From Chrysopilus asiliformis (lineage: Eukaryota > Arthropoda > Insecta > Diptera > Rhagionidae): a stretch of 64,000 bases of DNA. Position numbers and translations under genes: made by a program. Shown in pieces: positions 1-11,342 of the stretch. Below the pieces are notes generated by a model that was not told where the DNA came from, did no database searches, and saw only the letters and a list, made by a program, of their open reading frames with translations. The stretch lies in contig OZ035963.1 of assembly GCA_964034945.1 (NCBI GenBank), positions 46,615,032-46,679,031 on the forward strand. Direction: 5' to 3'. How positions within the stretch are numbered: the stretch's first letter is position 1; every line of letters begins with the position of its first letter.

Positions 1-297
1 GTATTTTGCAATCCATTCGAATGCAGCCGTAAAAGAATGCATTGCAATGGCAGAAAAACAATACAATGTGTGGGGAGGGTGAGGATGGAATTATTTGATG
101 ACACCCCATTCACATAAATAACGTTTTCACTCTTATAACATTTGGCTAAACAACGTCAAGAAATGCTGTTGAATTGTACAAAATGTAAACTTCGTTAACT
201 TGTGGTTATCATAATATAATCGAATATTATTCGGCACATTAAAGTAATCGGAATGCTACTACATATACGAATTATTGTACACGGAGAGAAATAATGA

Positions 298-786
298 GGG
301 TATTCACAATCCTCTTTTAATTTTCGGTATTCGGTATTTTCGGTAATATTAAAAGACCGAAAATATTCTGCTGTGAACATCCCACAGCACAGATTTGAGA
401 ACAGCGCTTTTATTTGATACGTGACCAAATCATGAAGTGCGAATTTGATTGTAAAATATGTCACATACCTTTAAATCCATGTTTGATGTATTCTTTTGAA
501 TTTCTATTGTGGCAACGGCTATCAAAATTTAAAAAAAAGTGCAGTCCGATGAGATAACCAGCGAGAAAATTTGACAACTAAAAACATTACTAGCGCCACT
601 CGCGGTTGATTCTTGATACCGAATAACCGGGCCGGAAAACACGACTCAAGGCATGTCTACAATTACCGAATCCGGTAATTCATTTTTACATGAACCAAGT
701 TACCGTCTCGGTAAAAATCTGTTAAATTTGACTGAATTACCGAGCGGTAAATTTACCCGTAATTTAAAAGAGGACTGTGAATACCC
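298..786. mobile_element. MITE with 30-bp TIRs and TGA target duplication
   Basis: The two ends are inverted copies of each other over about 30 bp (298-327 and 757-786), beginning GGGTATTCACA and differing at about three positions. The triplet TGA lies directly outside both ends (295-297 and 787-789), which fits a 3-bp target site duplication. The interior is AT-rich, has short palindromic tracts built on 'ttcggta', and encodes no protein. A 3-bp duplication with GGG-type ends is most like PIF/Harbinger-derived MITEs; that family assignment is inference. Confidence 0.7.
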
Positions 787-813
787 TGAATAGGACAGAT
801 TCCTATAAAACAT

Positions 814-973
814 AGGAATATACGAGACAGTGAAATTTTTTTGGTGATGACTCCCAAACAAAAGAGCAATTCATGCCAAAAAAAAAAGATAGGAAATTTT
901 CCCAAATTTTTTAGGAATAATTCCCTATTTTTCGAGAATTATTGCAGAAGAGTTCGTTGTCTCGTATATTCCT
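814..973. repeat. Short inverted-repeat relic
   Basis: The 16-bp sequence AGGAATATACGAGACA at 814-829 recurs as its exact reverse complement at 958-973. The 128-bp interior is AT-rich. It is probably a small MITE or the remains of one; no target duplication is obvious. Confidence 0.45.
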
Positions 974-1155
974 ATTTGGATTGCTTTTCATATGGACAAA
1001 AAGAAAATATAGCAAATCACGCTATTTTATACTGAGGAATCGTAACTATTACTAAAGTTGTAAACTCTAAAAGGTTCCGTCGGTGGCGCTGTTGTAGCGC
1101 GATTGGAATGTCGCCGCCTGATGGGAAGGGTGGCGCTGTCGTCGATGGTTCTGAT

Positions 1156-1505
1156 TAGAGAGCCTTTAACCTAGAGAGTGGCCATGCTACCTTAATAGAC
1201 TGTGCTACTAAGTAGGACAGTCTATTAACTCCAATTAGAACAGTCTATTAGGTCAGTTAGAACAGCTTTTTCTCCAGATTAGAACAGTCTGTAAACAATT
1301 TTTCAACTTATCAAAACAACTATGAGTTTCAAAATTTTTTTGATAACTCAAACATGCTATTTTTATATATATTAACCACCTTCAGTTATTTTGGTAATTA
1401 TTTATAACAATGAATCAGATTTTTAAAGTTTTTCACGCTCGTTTTTCAGCTCGGTGGCCATTTTTAGATGTCCCCATGGCCACTCTCTAGGTTATAGGCT
1501 CTCTA
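1156..1505. mobile_element. hAT-type MITE with 8-bp target site duplication
   Basis: Terminal inverted repeats of about 31 bp start TAGAGAGCC on the left (1156-1186) and end GGCTCTCTA on the right (1475-1505), with one or two mismatches. The octamer GTTCTGAT stands immediately outside both ends (1148-1155 and 1506-1513). An 8-bp target duplication with TAG-type ends is the signature of hAT transposition. The 350-bp interior has no coding capacity but contains several 'gaacagtctatta' motifs, possible subterminal transposase sites. An hAT source element elsewhere in the genome would have to supply transposase. Confidence 0.82.
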
Positions 1506-1513
1506 GTTCTGAT

Positions 1514-2945
1514 GAAGGAGGATTGACAACCCGAAAGAAGAGGAAGAAGATAAGTGAGAAAGAGAAGATGTGTCGAGGAGTAACAAATCTTAAATAAATC
1601 AAGATAATTATGATCAATCCATGTTTCAATTTATAAAGTAGATAATTTAAATTACAAAAATAGGAAAAATTCGGATATTTTTAAAATAAATTTAACTACT
1701 TAGTGGTAAAATTTACTATTTTGTGGTTAAATTGACTATTTTTGTGATTGATATTAACTATTTTAGTAATAGTCACGATCCCCATTAGAAGATTTACTAT
1801 TTTTTCTCTGTCTGTACCTGCCATAAGAGTCTAAGCTAATATTTCCTATGGCATGGCAGAGCTTTGATTGCAAACAACAATAAAGTAGCTTTTTAAGATG
1901 TGCTATAATTTTGAAATCGATTAAAAGCAAACCAAACTCTCTACTTTTGCCTGGTATTGACTTTAATGTTGACGTTGTTATGAAATTCGATCACAAAAAT
2001 GTTCAATTATTTGGTTACCTACTATTTATGACTTTGGTATTTGGAATATGTATGGTCACATTTTTTTTTCTAAACTCATGTCAGATTTATATTGCATTTT
2101 CGGTAATAACTCAACCGATGATTGCAACAGATTTGTGCTCATTTATCGACATGTAAACTATTTTCCTTTCCTATGGATTTTTCAGCAAAAATATCGCTTA
2201 GCTTGATTATTTCTCGTATTAACAAATGTGGGAAGATGAATCATTTTTTTTATACAATTTATGTTTTTATGTTATTGTGCTGGTATTAAGTAGATTGTCA
2301 TTCGTTTTTGCAATAAATTTTCATGTTTTTGCGCTGGGATGTCAAAGTGCTTATGTTTCATACACGATTTCATACAGATAGAAATGAAGTAATTGTGAAG
2401 GTTTTGCGGTGATACCTACTAAAATGTGTAATGTAATCATGATTTATTATCCTAATACGGCAACATACCTAAAATTACAAATAAAAAGAGCTGTTAAGGC
2501 TTTTGTAAATAATTTATAACGTTCTTTCACTTTTTTATTGTCGCTGGCATTAATAAAATATGGTTCAAAGGTTTCTTATATATGGGTAATTTCATAACAT
2601 GGATATAATTTCAATTTCATTATTTCGTTGGATATTTATTTGAATTAAAATCATGAGTATTATTTGACGATAATCACGTATTTATTTTATACAATAAATG
2701 GCATGTGAAAATTTCAAATCATTGATAAAAACCGATTTGAGTAGTATCTACTTTTTATTATATCCTTCTATTTAATTACTTTTATATTGTCTCAATAAAA
2801 GAATGTATTTGTAATGATTTTTGGAAATAATGTCATGATTTATCTACGAACAGACAAAAATTGACACAAAAATTGGGTTGTGGATGCGGGGTTGCCGGGT
2901 TAAAGTGTTTTGTATACACTGCAGAAACACTTTCACAACAACTTT
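1514..2945. other. AT-rich stretch without recognisable features
   Basis: I see no coding region, RNA gene or paired repeat ends here. Short open frames (for example at 1911-2156) have no recognisable domain and look like chance. There is a loose run of 'ttaactattttnngt' motifs near 1690-1800. Confidence 0.5.
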
Positions 2946-3595
2946 TTTGAAACTTGGATTATCCTTACAGGACCTTTCGTTTAGAATTTTGCAATCCTAA
3001 CATTAGACCAGTGATCAGCTTAATCATTATTTTTTCGCGAAAAATTGAAAATAAAAGATATTTGCGTTATCCTTACAGGAACTTGGATAAATTTTCCCAG
3101 AGATGGGACCAAGCACGATCGCTTTTTATTAAAAGCTTTTTAAGAGCTTTTATTTAGTTGACCTTCGTGTATGTATATTTGTATGTCAGATTCAAATCCT
3201 GCAATTCCATTTTTGCCCACTCCCACTCATCCGATTGACTTGAAATTTTGCACACATACGTAAGTCCGATTACAATTTCACTACATCATCCCTGTTAGGA
3301 TAAGGGAAGATCCTTTAAGGATAACATGATTATCCTTTTCTCGAAAATTTTCGGGAAAAATTTTATTCTGGGTCGCTGAATCCGATTCTGGCATTAAAAA
3401 ATCTGTAATGATAACGGAAGGTCCTGTAAGGATAACGAAAGGTCCTTTCAAGGATAACTTGATTAACCATTACTTCAAATTTTCCGGAAAAATCTCATGT
3501 AGGGTCGTTGAGTTCGATTTTGATGTTAAGAAGTCTGTAAGGATAATGGGAGGTCATGTTAGGATAATGTGATTATCCTTTACATTTAGGATTTT
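2946..3595. repeat. Old copy of foldback/satellite element E
   Basis: The segment has the 'ttatccttacaggacctt' satellite motifs in both orientations (about 2960-3085 forward, 3295-3590 reverse), an internal 'aaaagctttt...aagagcttttattt' palindrome near 3130-3155, and the stretch 'ccgattgacttgaaatttt' at 3231-3250. These match in order the better preserved copy at 54817-56040. The many substitutions and irregular spacing show an older insertion. No protein is encoded. Confidence 0.65.
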
Positions 3596-3668
3596 TAGTC
3601 GTACTAATTAAATACCAAATGACTAAATAGGATAAAATAGAAAAAAGTTAGTACATTTTTTTAAAAAA

Positions 3669-4249
3669 ACATAACAAAAGCTATAATTGCCAATCTGGCA
3701 ATCATTGGAGACCCGTATGGTGATATTCGTATCAAAATTCGAACAGTTGTACCAAAATTCCACTTTGAACTCAAACTTTCCAATAAGATTTTTTAAAATT
3801 TATTCCAATCGGATTTTGATGTATGGGAGTTTTATGTAGAATCATATCCTAAATAACCTTTGTTCTTGGACTTTTTTGATGAGATGCACCGTTTTTGAGA
3901 TATTCACAAAAAACATTTTCGTTCGTATGGGGGGTACCCCCCCTAATGGTCCATTTTTCCCATTAACGAACTTAGCCTCGCATTTTACAAAAAACGGATC
4001 TGTGCAAAATTTCAAGTCTCTAGCTCAATCCGTGCGCCCGCAATCCGCGCCACAGACGGACAGACGGACGGACAGACGGACGGACGGACAGACAGACGGA
4101 CGGACGGACGGACATGCAGAAATTAATTATTTTTATCATTCTAAACACACTGGTGTAATTCATTTTTGTGTGTGATGACGGGATCTTGGCGTTACAAACG
4201 GTAAGGCAAAGTTAATATACCCTTTGGTTTCACCATACGGGTATAAAAA
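3669..4249 (+). mobile_element. Dispersed element family A, copy 1 (HINE / mini-me-like)
   Basis: It starts 'acataacaaaagc', followed by a small hairpin (ttgccaatctggcaat) and CCGTATGGTGA, and ends TCACCATACGGG-tataaaaa, so it has a subterminal inverted repeat of about 11-12 bp. Near 4045-4115 is a (GACR)n microsatellite (GACA/GACG units). Six more long copies lie in this window. No protein is encoded; the short frames are microsatellite readings. A GTCY microsatellite, an inner inverted repeat and a small terminal hairpin resemble dipteran mini-me/DINE-1-type elements, which are non-autonomous Helentrons; that assignment is inference. Confidence 0.75.
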
Positions 4250-4456
4250 GCGTTTATTTAAAAAAAAAATGCCTTAAAAAGGAAAAATATAATTTTTTGG
4301 GCGCTATGTATCAGAAATAAAAGCGAAACAACGCAGAAAAATTAAAATAAATATTTATCTCGCTAATATTTCTTTTATTTCTGATACATAGTGCCCAAAA
4401 AAATATTTTTTTTCCTTTTTAGTGCATTTTTTTTAAATAAAAGCTTTTAAAAGAAA
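4250..4456. repeat. Long imperfect hairpin, element E type
   Basis: The left arm (about 4255-4335) and right arm (about 4365-4455) are inverted copies containing 'gcgctatgtatcagaaat' and its reverse complement, with A- and T-runs at the bases. The same hairpin in a younger form (gacgctgtgtatcacaaat) occurs at 51690-51930 and 55800-56035. It directly abuts the end of family A copy 1. Confidence 0.7.
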
Positions 4457-4812
4457 TTCTTTTTTAATATTTTTTTCATCCCTAAAAACATTTTGGTAAC
4501 ATTTAGGATATTTTCGATCCTGTTTTTAAATAACCAATTAACTTTTCCGGTGTGCAGCTTTTTCTACTCATTAAGGAGGCTCTCTATTGCCATAACTTCT
4601 GTAACTGCAAAAAAATGCAGAAAACTAGAGCAAGATAGACTTATGTAGATCTAAAAAGGAATGACTGAATACAAGTATAAACGCTATCGCTTCCAGTTTT
4701 ACAATTTTATAGCAAACATATCAAACCTTATGCTATATATATAAGGTTCAAATTGCCATAGCGATAAAACTATAGAACTGTCGACGATATGAAAAATGAC
4801 AGCTACGCTATA

Positions 4813-5296
4813 CAGTAGAACACGCTTAAATGCACATCGAATTTTGCAGAATTTTATGTGCATTTATCCGTGTTTTGCATTTATACGTAGCACGGAAGCA
4901 CGGATAAATGCACATTAATGTGCAATTATGCGAGTAAAAGATAAACATGCAACTTTAATATTCCTGTAATAAACATTTAAATTCAACAAGACTACACAAA
5001 AACAAAGAACCTAATTAAGAATATATTTTATCAAATAAAAATAACAATAATCACTTTTTTTTGTGTAATTACATTTCATTTTTGCACATGTGCATTTAAG
5101 CGTGTAAAATTTCATATAATTTATACTTTTGCGAATGTGAAAATGGTTGCATTTAAGCAAGTATTGCAATTAAGCGTGTTTCATTTATCCGTGTATATTT
5201 ATATGAAAAATGCTTAAAAATCCTCCATGCACAAATTTTGCGTGCAATTACACGAGTTTTGCATTTACGCGTGTTGCATTTAAGCGCGTTCTACTG
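4813..5296. mobile_element. pogo/Tigger-like MITE with TA target duplication
   Basis: The ends form 22-bp inverted repeats, CAGTAGAACACGCTTAAATG on the left and the same with one change on the right, flanked by TA (4811-4812 and 5297-5298). CAGTA(G/T)-type ends with TA duplications are typical of the pogo branch of Tc1/mariner. The interior repeats variants of 'gcatttatccgtgtt' and 'gcaattacgcgag' in both orientations, which could be multiple subterminal transposase sites. There is no transposase; the frame at 5238-5444 reads across the right end and is not a gene. Confidence 0.8.
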
Positions 5297-5650
5297 TATT
5301 AGCACTTTGGATGTGTCTGTGCTCACTATTCACTTACAGGGACAATGTGTGATTGCAGTAGAAATCGCTATAAAAAAGTTGAAGTCCGTGAACTATAACT
5401 ATAAAATCGCCATAAAAAAGATGGGAAATTATTTTTGCAGTTGATTCTTATCTCCCTTTCTCGCCAAGGTATCTTCACATAAATGTGTCTCTATTTTTTT
5501 GCAGTTGGGAAAAATCATGGTAATGGAGGGGGGCCTCCTTTAATGGATCACTCCATTGAAAATCGACCAAAAAATCGAAATCTTGGGCGAAACTTGACAA
5601 GAATGATTTCCTAGCTTGAAAATGAAAACGGGTCTCTTCGTTTTGAAAAA

Positions 5651-6322
5651 GAAGGCTTAGTCACAAACTAATCATAAGCAGACTAACAATTTCATTCAAT
5701 CCATTCTAGAACAAAATTAAATTTCAACTTCCAAAAAATAAATACCCATAGCAACCACTCCAGCAGCACAATTAAGTAAAAATAGTAAAAGAAAGAGAAA
5801 ATGCGATCAACAAAACGAACAGATTTATCGGACTTTTACTGCTGGAAAGCTTGCATCAGGAAGTCTTGTGCTGCTGGTGGAAAAGCTCATGGCTGCTACG
5901 GCTGGAGTGGCTGCTATGGGCAGAGAACAAATAATCTAGAGAATAAACTCTTAGAACAAATTTTTAGAGAAAATTTTTCCACTGTGAGATGAAGCAAGAG
6001 GATCCGATGTAAAACGGAAAAAATTATCCATTCGATTCCTCCATCTCATTGAATAGATACGACGAGAAATGTTCTCTCTGCTTCGTGCTCCCTAGTCTAA
6101 AAGTATTTAACTTTTAGGCCGTAGCTAGTAAATTATAGGGACCCCCCCCCCACCCTTCGAAGGGGAAATTTGTCAAAAATTTGTTCGGCAGAGTTTTTTC
6201 TATATATTCCTTATTCTATGCTATGAATATTTTTTTTGGAAGTTGAAAATCAATTTTGTTCTAGAATGGATTGAATGAAAATGTTAGTCTGCTTATGATT
6301 AGTTTGTGGTTTAGTCTATGAA
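5651..6322. repeat. Large inverted repeat, possible foldback element
   Basis: The arms 5651-5750 and 6222-6322 are inverted copies of about 95-100 bp with few mismatches; both contain 'caatccattctagaacaaa' or its complement and 'ataagcagactaac'. The 470-bp centre includes a 63-codon frame (5801-5992) with an unusual Cys/Gly-rich stretch (KACIRKSCAAGGKAHGCYGW), but I recognise no family and treat it as non-coding. No clear target duplication is seen. It may be a foldback transposon or an inverted duplication. Confidence 0.7.
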
Positions 6323-7990
6323 ATATTGCTGTTGGAAAAATGCCGAAAATGACTAAAAGATGATTTTTCAAAAAAATCATATCCCCAGTTCGAATTAATC
6401 GGTTTCTTATTAACCTGTATTAATAATTCCTTGTCCAGTTGAAATTTCCCTTTTTAAAAATGAGGCTGACAAAAATGAATCGGGCCCTGAATCGGACTAA
6501 GAGCAACCGATGTAACGCAAAGTTATAGCAAAAAACAAATCTTAAAAATAACAAAATAGTTTTCTGTCGAATTTTCTGGAACTTTCTAGCATATGTTGTA
6601 TTTTACATTTATGGGGAGAGTTCTCCTTTCGGTATTGAAATTTCTATGAGTTTTCCTTCCGTTCGGTTTGGATTTCGCCGAATTTTTCTGTAAGTAATAT
6701 TACAGGTGAGACTGCACTTTGCACTAGTCACTGGGAATTTCTCACCTAAAAGGAAAATCGATATCATATAAAAGAAAAATCCTTTTATTAGGAAAGGGAC
6801 ATCGTGGCAAATATTTTCGTTTTTTTACAAATATGACACTTTTCAACTCACAAGAATAATAGAAGATTTAAAAAGAATGCAATGATTTTTTTAGCAACGA
6901 AATTTGTGTACTACACACTTTTTTTTTGGTATTAACTTTTTACAGTATCTATCCGCATGCATAAATTACTTGAATTTTGCAATAAAACGTACATTATTGA
7001 ATTTGTCATGCCGTAATAATATATTGATTTTTTTACTTGAAAACTTCTCCGTATCACCCATATTCATAATAATATCTTTTTATAACAGTAGCATTTCAGT
7101 AATTCATCTCCTCATTCAGTCAAAATTAAATCAATCTCATAATGGCGTAATATTACCCAATCATTCGTAACGAAAAATTGGAAACGAAGAAAAATCAAAT
7201 AGGAAGATTGAATATGAAAATGAAAATAAAATGATTTGAAAAAAGTGTTTGAGGAGTTGCTTTTATGAAATATTGTCTGTACGTCTTTTCCGTCTAGTCG
7301 AATAGTCTGGGTATCTTTCTGCAGGTCTTAAGTCAACACAATACGCGACCAGAGTGCTATATCTTCCAGTCTGCAAATCTATTGCGTAAACAGGAAAAAC
7401 AATTATAAGAGAGATAACTTCACGTTTTAATAGTTTGTTAAGAAATGAAAAGCGCGAGAAAAGTCAACTGAAACCATAGAGAATTACTGACAAATTGGCG
7501 AACAAAAGATTGGCGCAAAATTTTATGCAAACCAAATCAACTCCAGTTTTTGTAGTATTTCTTCAAATTCTTGTTTATATCTGATATCTATTGGAGGTGT
7601 GTCGAAGTATTGTCGGATAAAATAGTGACAGATCATTGCTTTATCCAATTTAACTTTGAAAGCGCATTTTTTTGTCAAAGAGCTTTAAAAATCGGATTTT
7701 TGATTTCACAATAGATGGTTTAGAACTATCAGCAACCACTCCTTTAAATTTGTTCTTCCAAAATAGTTTTTGTAGAAATGTTAATAGAAACATTTTTGGG
7801 TTTTTGCACAGTGATCCCCCCATTCAAGCGTTTGATTGGTCCTTCGAAAAGAAATTATGTAGAATGCTATTCAAAATTAGGGGTCACAAATCTTTATTAG
7901 TTTATTTATAATTACTTTTTAGGATCTCCTACATTTTACAATAGTTTTTGTTAAGGCTTTCTGCCCTACCCCAGAGTGTACGACTTTTTA
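6323..7990. other. Unassigned AT-rich stretch
   Basis: I find no repeat ends, coding region or RNA gene that I can support. Small frames at 6904-7170 and 7672-7911 have hydrophobic AT-rich composition with no domain. Confidence 0.45.
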
Positions 7991-8036
7991 TGATTTTTTG
8001 CATGTTACATTTAAGTATGAAATTCGATGTCGTTCA

Positions 8037-8332
8037 TATGGCCACCGCGAGCACGTTTGCTGATTGATTTTTTGGAGCCAATTTTCCACTATTCTTCCAC
8101 ACATATCGGCCAATATTGTTCCTGAGCTCCTCTAACGTTGTTGGCTTGTTGGCATAAACCAACGACTTAACATAACCCCATGAAAATAAATCCAACGGCG
8201 TTAAATCGCATGAGCGAGGTGGCCATTCGACCGGACCATTTCTCGAGATTACACGATTGCGACCACCGACTCAGAATTTCGGTAGGAAGTTTTAATAATT
8301 TCCAAACGTTGCTCGTTTGTGAACTTCACCAT
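8037..8332 (-). pseudogene. Mariner-like transposase relic, internally deleted
   Basis: Read on the minus strand, an ATG at 8332 opens MVKFTNEQRLEIIKTSYRNS and continues for 27 codons to a stop. This looks like the N-terminal helix-turn-helix start of mariner-type transposases. It is followed by a frame with WPPRSCDLTPLDLFSWGYVK and SLVYANKPTTLEELRNNI, the typical segment around the third catalytic aspartate and just after it. The central region with the first two catalytic residues is missing, so the copy is dead. It belongs to a different mariner lineage from the copies at 15.7 and 19.8 kb, whose matching segment reads PDIAPSDYHLF. Confidence 0.75.
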
Positions 8333-8459
8333 GATAAAAATGTAAACCTTGACTGACGTTTTAGCATTGCCAGATCATAAAAAAAGTTTTAGGGTGCGTT
8401 TTTATTAAAATACAAAATTTTTATGTCCTTGTTGAAAGACCCTTTATGTGGCTCACCGT

Positions 8460-9960
8460 CCATTGTCAAAATCAAATGATCTAAAAATGACTAATTTTAA
8501 ATGGTGCGTTCTTAAGCGATTTAAGAGATATGCTCTTACAAAGATTGTCCTATTGCAACAAAATTGAGGCAAAAATTTGTTCAAAGAGATATTGATTGCA
8601 GAACAAACTTAAGTCAAAAGAAAATTCGAAGATTGCAAAGGGTAATCTGAATCTTAATTTCTTCAAAAATTTCAATGGAAGAACTTATACATATCTCTAA
8701 CAAAATGCCAGTAGCATAAATCCTAGTATAATGTTAACTGGTGTAATATAATGCAGTTCCCACAATATTTCAGTCCCATAACACGGTAGTTACCGCAGCT
8801 CACTTCTAGGTACGTGACTCCAGTGCACTTAAGACAATAGATTTTAGAAAATAGTTGTCGTCGCAAAGGTAATTTACCTTTTGAGCATTTCTATCGCGAT
8901 TGTCGTTGACACTTCTAATGAAAGTGAAGTTGAGATCCAATAGACAATAATTGAACAATGAAAAAATACGTCGCCGTCGAAGGTATAAAAGGTGTCCCCC
9001 GTGATCCCCAATTAGACAACACTAACCACACAAGTGTCATAACCCGATAGAAAATCTAAAAAAAAAAACGATTGTGATATATGACAGACGTCGCACGGGC
9101 GTTGTGATGAAAATCGGTCAAATTTTGGACGTTTTTGTTTTATGAATTTGAAGATTTACAGATACTAGAAAAACTGCATGCTGTCAATGCGCGAAAAAGC
9201 AAACAAAGCTGTTTAAAATCCCAGATGATGACACATTTTTCTGATAATTGTTATCAAATCGCGGCAAAACACGAAAATTTTCAAGCGCCTTTTGAAAATT
9301 TCATGTAAAAATTATGTTTTATGATAGCTTTGTAGTTAATGATGAATTCCAGATGAATGTGGCTCGCGAAAACAAATTTTTTCCATTGTGTTTTATTGCC
9401 AGGCTGATGTGCATAAACACGTAATTGAGGGTGAAATTATCACTTTAGTAAGATTTAACGCAAGAGGCGATTCTTATTATATTTTTTTTCAAGCGAAAGA
9501 GCAATTGTAAAAAATTTGTCACCCGTTTTATGTGAAACATGGGCATTTTAATTTCTTTTTCTTTGTAGCATAAATTTACAATAGACAATTGTGCAACTGT
9601 GGTGAAACATCAACTTAAATCCAAGCTATCCAAACTCAACCAAAAAAGGCTTTAAGAATGTTTGCCATCTGACACAGTTGTTTAAGCAAAACAAAACTGT
9701 CTGGAATAGTATTTAGAAATGTTAAGAAATCAGAAAGGAGACCATATCCTGTGTGTTAAATAGATATAGACTTTAAAGATCTAAGCAGAGAATTGGAGTG
9801 GATAAAGGAGATTATTATTATTTTTTTTTTATTTTGCCAAACTAAATGTTTGCCTTATATTCCAACAATTAAAATTGTACAGGAAGCAAAGTTATGGGCG
9901 AGGATTGTGTCGGAACTTCCAGAAACATTCCGTAATAATGTACTCAAACAGCTTATGGAC
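8460..9960. other. Unassigned stretch with one weak ORF
   Basis: No mobile-element ends are recognised. Around 9110-9308 the plus strand has an open frame of about 65 codons without a start. At 9793-10008 a 71-codon frame has a hydrophobic start (IIIIFFLFC) followed by AKLWARIVSELPETFRNNVL, which looks less random than most frames here. It runs into the repeat beginning near 9972. I cannot name either frame; an exon fragment or an old transposon piece is possible. Confidence 0.3.
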
Positions 9961-9971
9961 GGATTTATAGC

Positions 9972-10100
9972 AGGGATGGGGAAACGTTATCGTAACGTAA
10001 CGAAATAACGAAACGAAATAACGACTTTACGATTTTTTACTCAAAATTGCGTTATAACGTTATAGAAATTTAATTCCGTTACAATAACGGAAAACGTTAC
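9972..10100. repeat. ACGTTA/CGTAACG-rich repeat, possible hAT end
   Basis: The block begins CAGGGATGGGGAAACG and then repeats gttatcg/cgtaacg motifs in both orientations to about 10100. CAGGG(A/G)TGG starts are common for hAT-superfamily ends, but I found no matching right end or 8-bp duplication, so this is either a solo end or a simple palindromic repeat. Confidence 0.4.
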
Positions 10101-10340
10101 GAAAACCGAAAGATATGATTTTGTTTTTTCGTTATTTATTTATTTTTGGTTTATTTGATCTTTTTATTATTTTTTTGTGAATTGTTCCACAAAAGTTCAT
10201 CAAGTATAACTCCACAGACCTGCATAAAATATAATTAAAAATAATAGAGTCGTATTTTTAATCATATTTTCATTTTAAATCGGACTTGCAAAAGCAGGCC
10301 TAAAATTTAGATATTGCTACAAAAAAAGTCGTTTTCGTTA

Positions 10341-10626
10341 GGCCTATGTTACACACGGCAACTTTAAGCGGCGACTTTTCTTAAGTGTAGGCGCGAGAAG
10401 TGGTGGCTAATGTCGCCAGTTCCGAAAGTAGAAACAAGGCGACAAAATACGCACACAAGCACAAAATCACAAAGAACGGGTTCGTTCTTCACACAACTTC
10501 ACACACACATGAAACACTCACTCTGTAATATACAGAAGTCTCCGGCAACTTGTCTCCGCGTGTAGCACAAACGAGCACCTTTTTGTATTTTGTATCGGTT
10601 TAAAGTTGCCATGTGTAACATAGGCC
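10341..10626. mobile_element. PIF/Harbinger-type MITE with TTA target duplication
   Basis: Inverted terminal repeats of about 26 bp start GGCCTATGTTACACACGGCA on the left and end with its near-perfect complement on the right. TTA flanks both ends (10338-10340 and 10627-10629). GGCC-type ends with a TTA duplication fit PIF/Harbinger transposition. The 286-bp interior is non-coding and contains a run of 'cacacaacttcacacac' motifs. The two ends differ at one or two positions, suggesting a fairly young copy. Confidence 0.8.
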
Positions 10627-10690
10627 TTAGGCAAATTTTTTTAATGAACAAAACTTTTGTATGATTTTTTTTTCTTTAACTTAGCCCTGA

Positions 10691-10803
10691 TTTATTCACT
10701 AGGAGTTAAGCCGAGTTAGTGAGTTAAGGGAGTTAGCTAACCTTATTTTCCATGTTAAAGGTGAGTTAAGGGAGTTAAGGCGATTTAACTCCTAGTGAAT
10801 AAA
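10691..10803. repeat. Small palindromic element
   Basis: The sequence TTATTCACTAGGAGTTAA at 10692-10709 returns as its exact complement at 10785-10802. Between them are direct repeats of 'gagttaagggagttaa'. At about 113 bp it resembles a very short MITE; no target duplication is clear. Confidence 0.55.
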
Positions 10804-10941
10804 TTGGCCGTAAGAGATGCAAACCGGTTTTTTGAACCAAATCAAAAACGATTGAACCGTTGAAATGAACTTTGGTTTCGACGAAACCATAACCGAACCA
10901 CTCAGAAAACAAGATGGCTGAACCGTACCAAAACCAAACCA

Positions 10942-11056
10942 GAGGCCCTATCACCGAACACGATACGATTGGTTCGAATCGTAAATCTAATATTTTTGTT
11001 GGTATAAAACAGTTTACGATTCGAACCAATCGTATCGTGTTCGGTGATAGGGCCTC
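10942..11056. mobile_element. Hairpin MITE family F, copy 1
   Basis: Two arms of about 45 bp, starting GAGGCCCTATCACCGAACAC and complementary to each other, enclose a short loop containing 'aatatttttgttggtataaaac'-like sequence, so nearly the whole element folds into one hairpin. A second copy lies at 30125-30251. Its arms include GGTTCGAATC, which resembles a tRNA B box, but there is no A box or cloverleaf. Confidence 0.7.
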
Positions 11057-11342
11057 GGTTTTTAAAACAAATAGTGTAAGCAAACCAAAATTCGGAAATT
11101 TTTTTAATGGTTCCGCGCGGATCAAATTTGAATAATTTGGATCCAAAACTTTTTATTATTTTCTTTAGTCCAACGCATTTTGTTAGCAATTGTTAATGAT
11201 TTCACGGTATATGAGTTACCAGAAATGGGGCGGGGAATCTTGGGCCTAAAACACGCTTACTGATGAAAGTAAGCTACCCTGAAAGTTTCCTGCAAATTAG
11301 TTTAGTGGTTCTCAAATTGTAGGCGAACAGACAGAAAAATAA

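Noticed and set aside
3876..4175. Conserved reading frames in each family A copy (MVHF, TDRRTDG repeats)
   Set aside because: The frames differ between copies, are carried by the GACR array and show no shared start, so they are not a protein of the element.
10965..11030. tRNA gene suggested by a GGTTCGAATC B-box-like string
   Set aside because: The string lies in the arms of a MITE hairpin and has no A box, acceptor stem or anticodon arm around it.
10942..11056. Target duplication for MITE family F
   Set aside because: The bases just outside the two ends do not match at either copy, so I report the hairpin without naming a superfamily.
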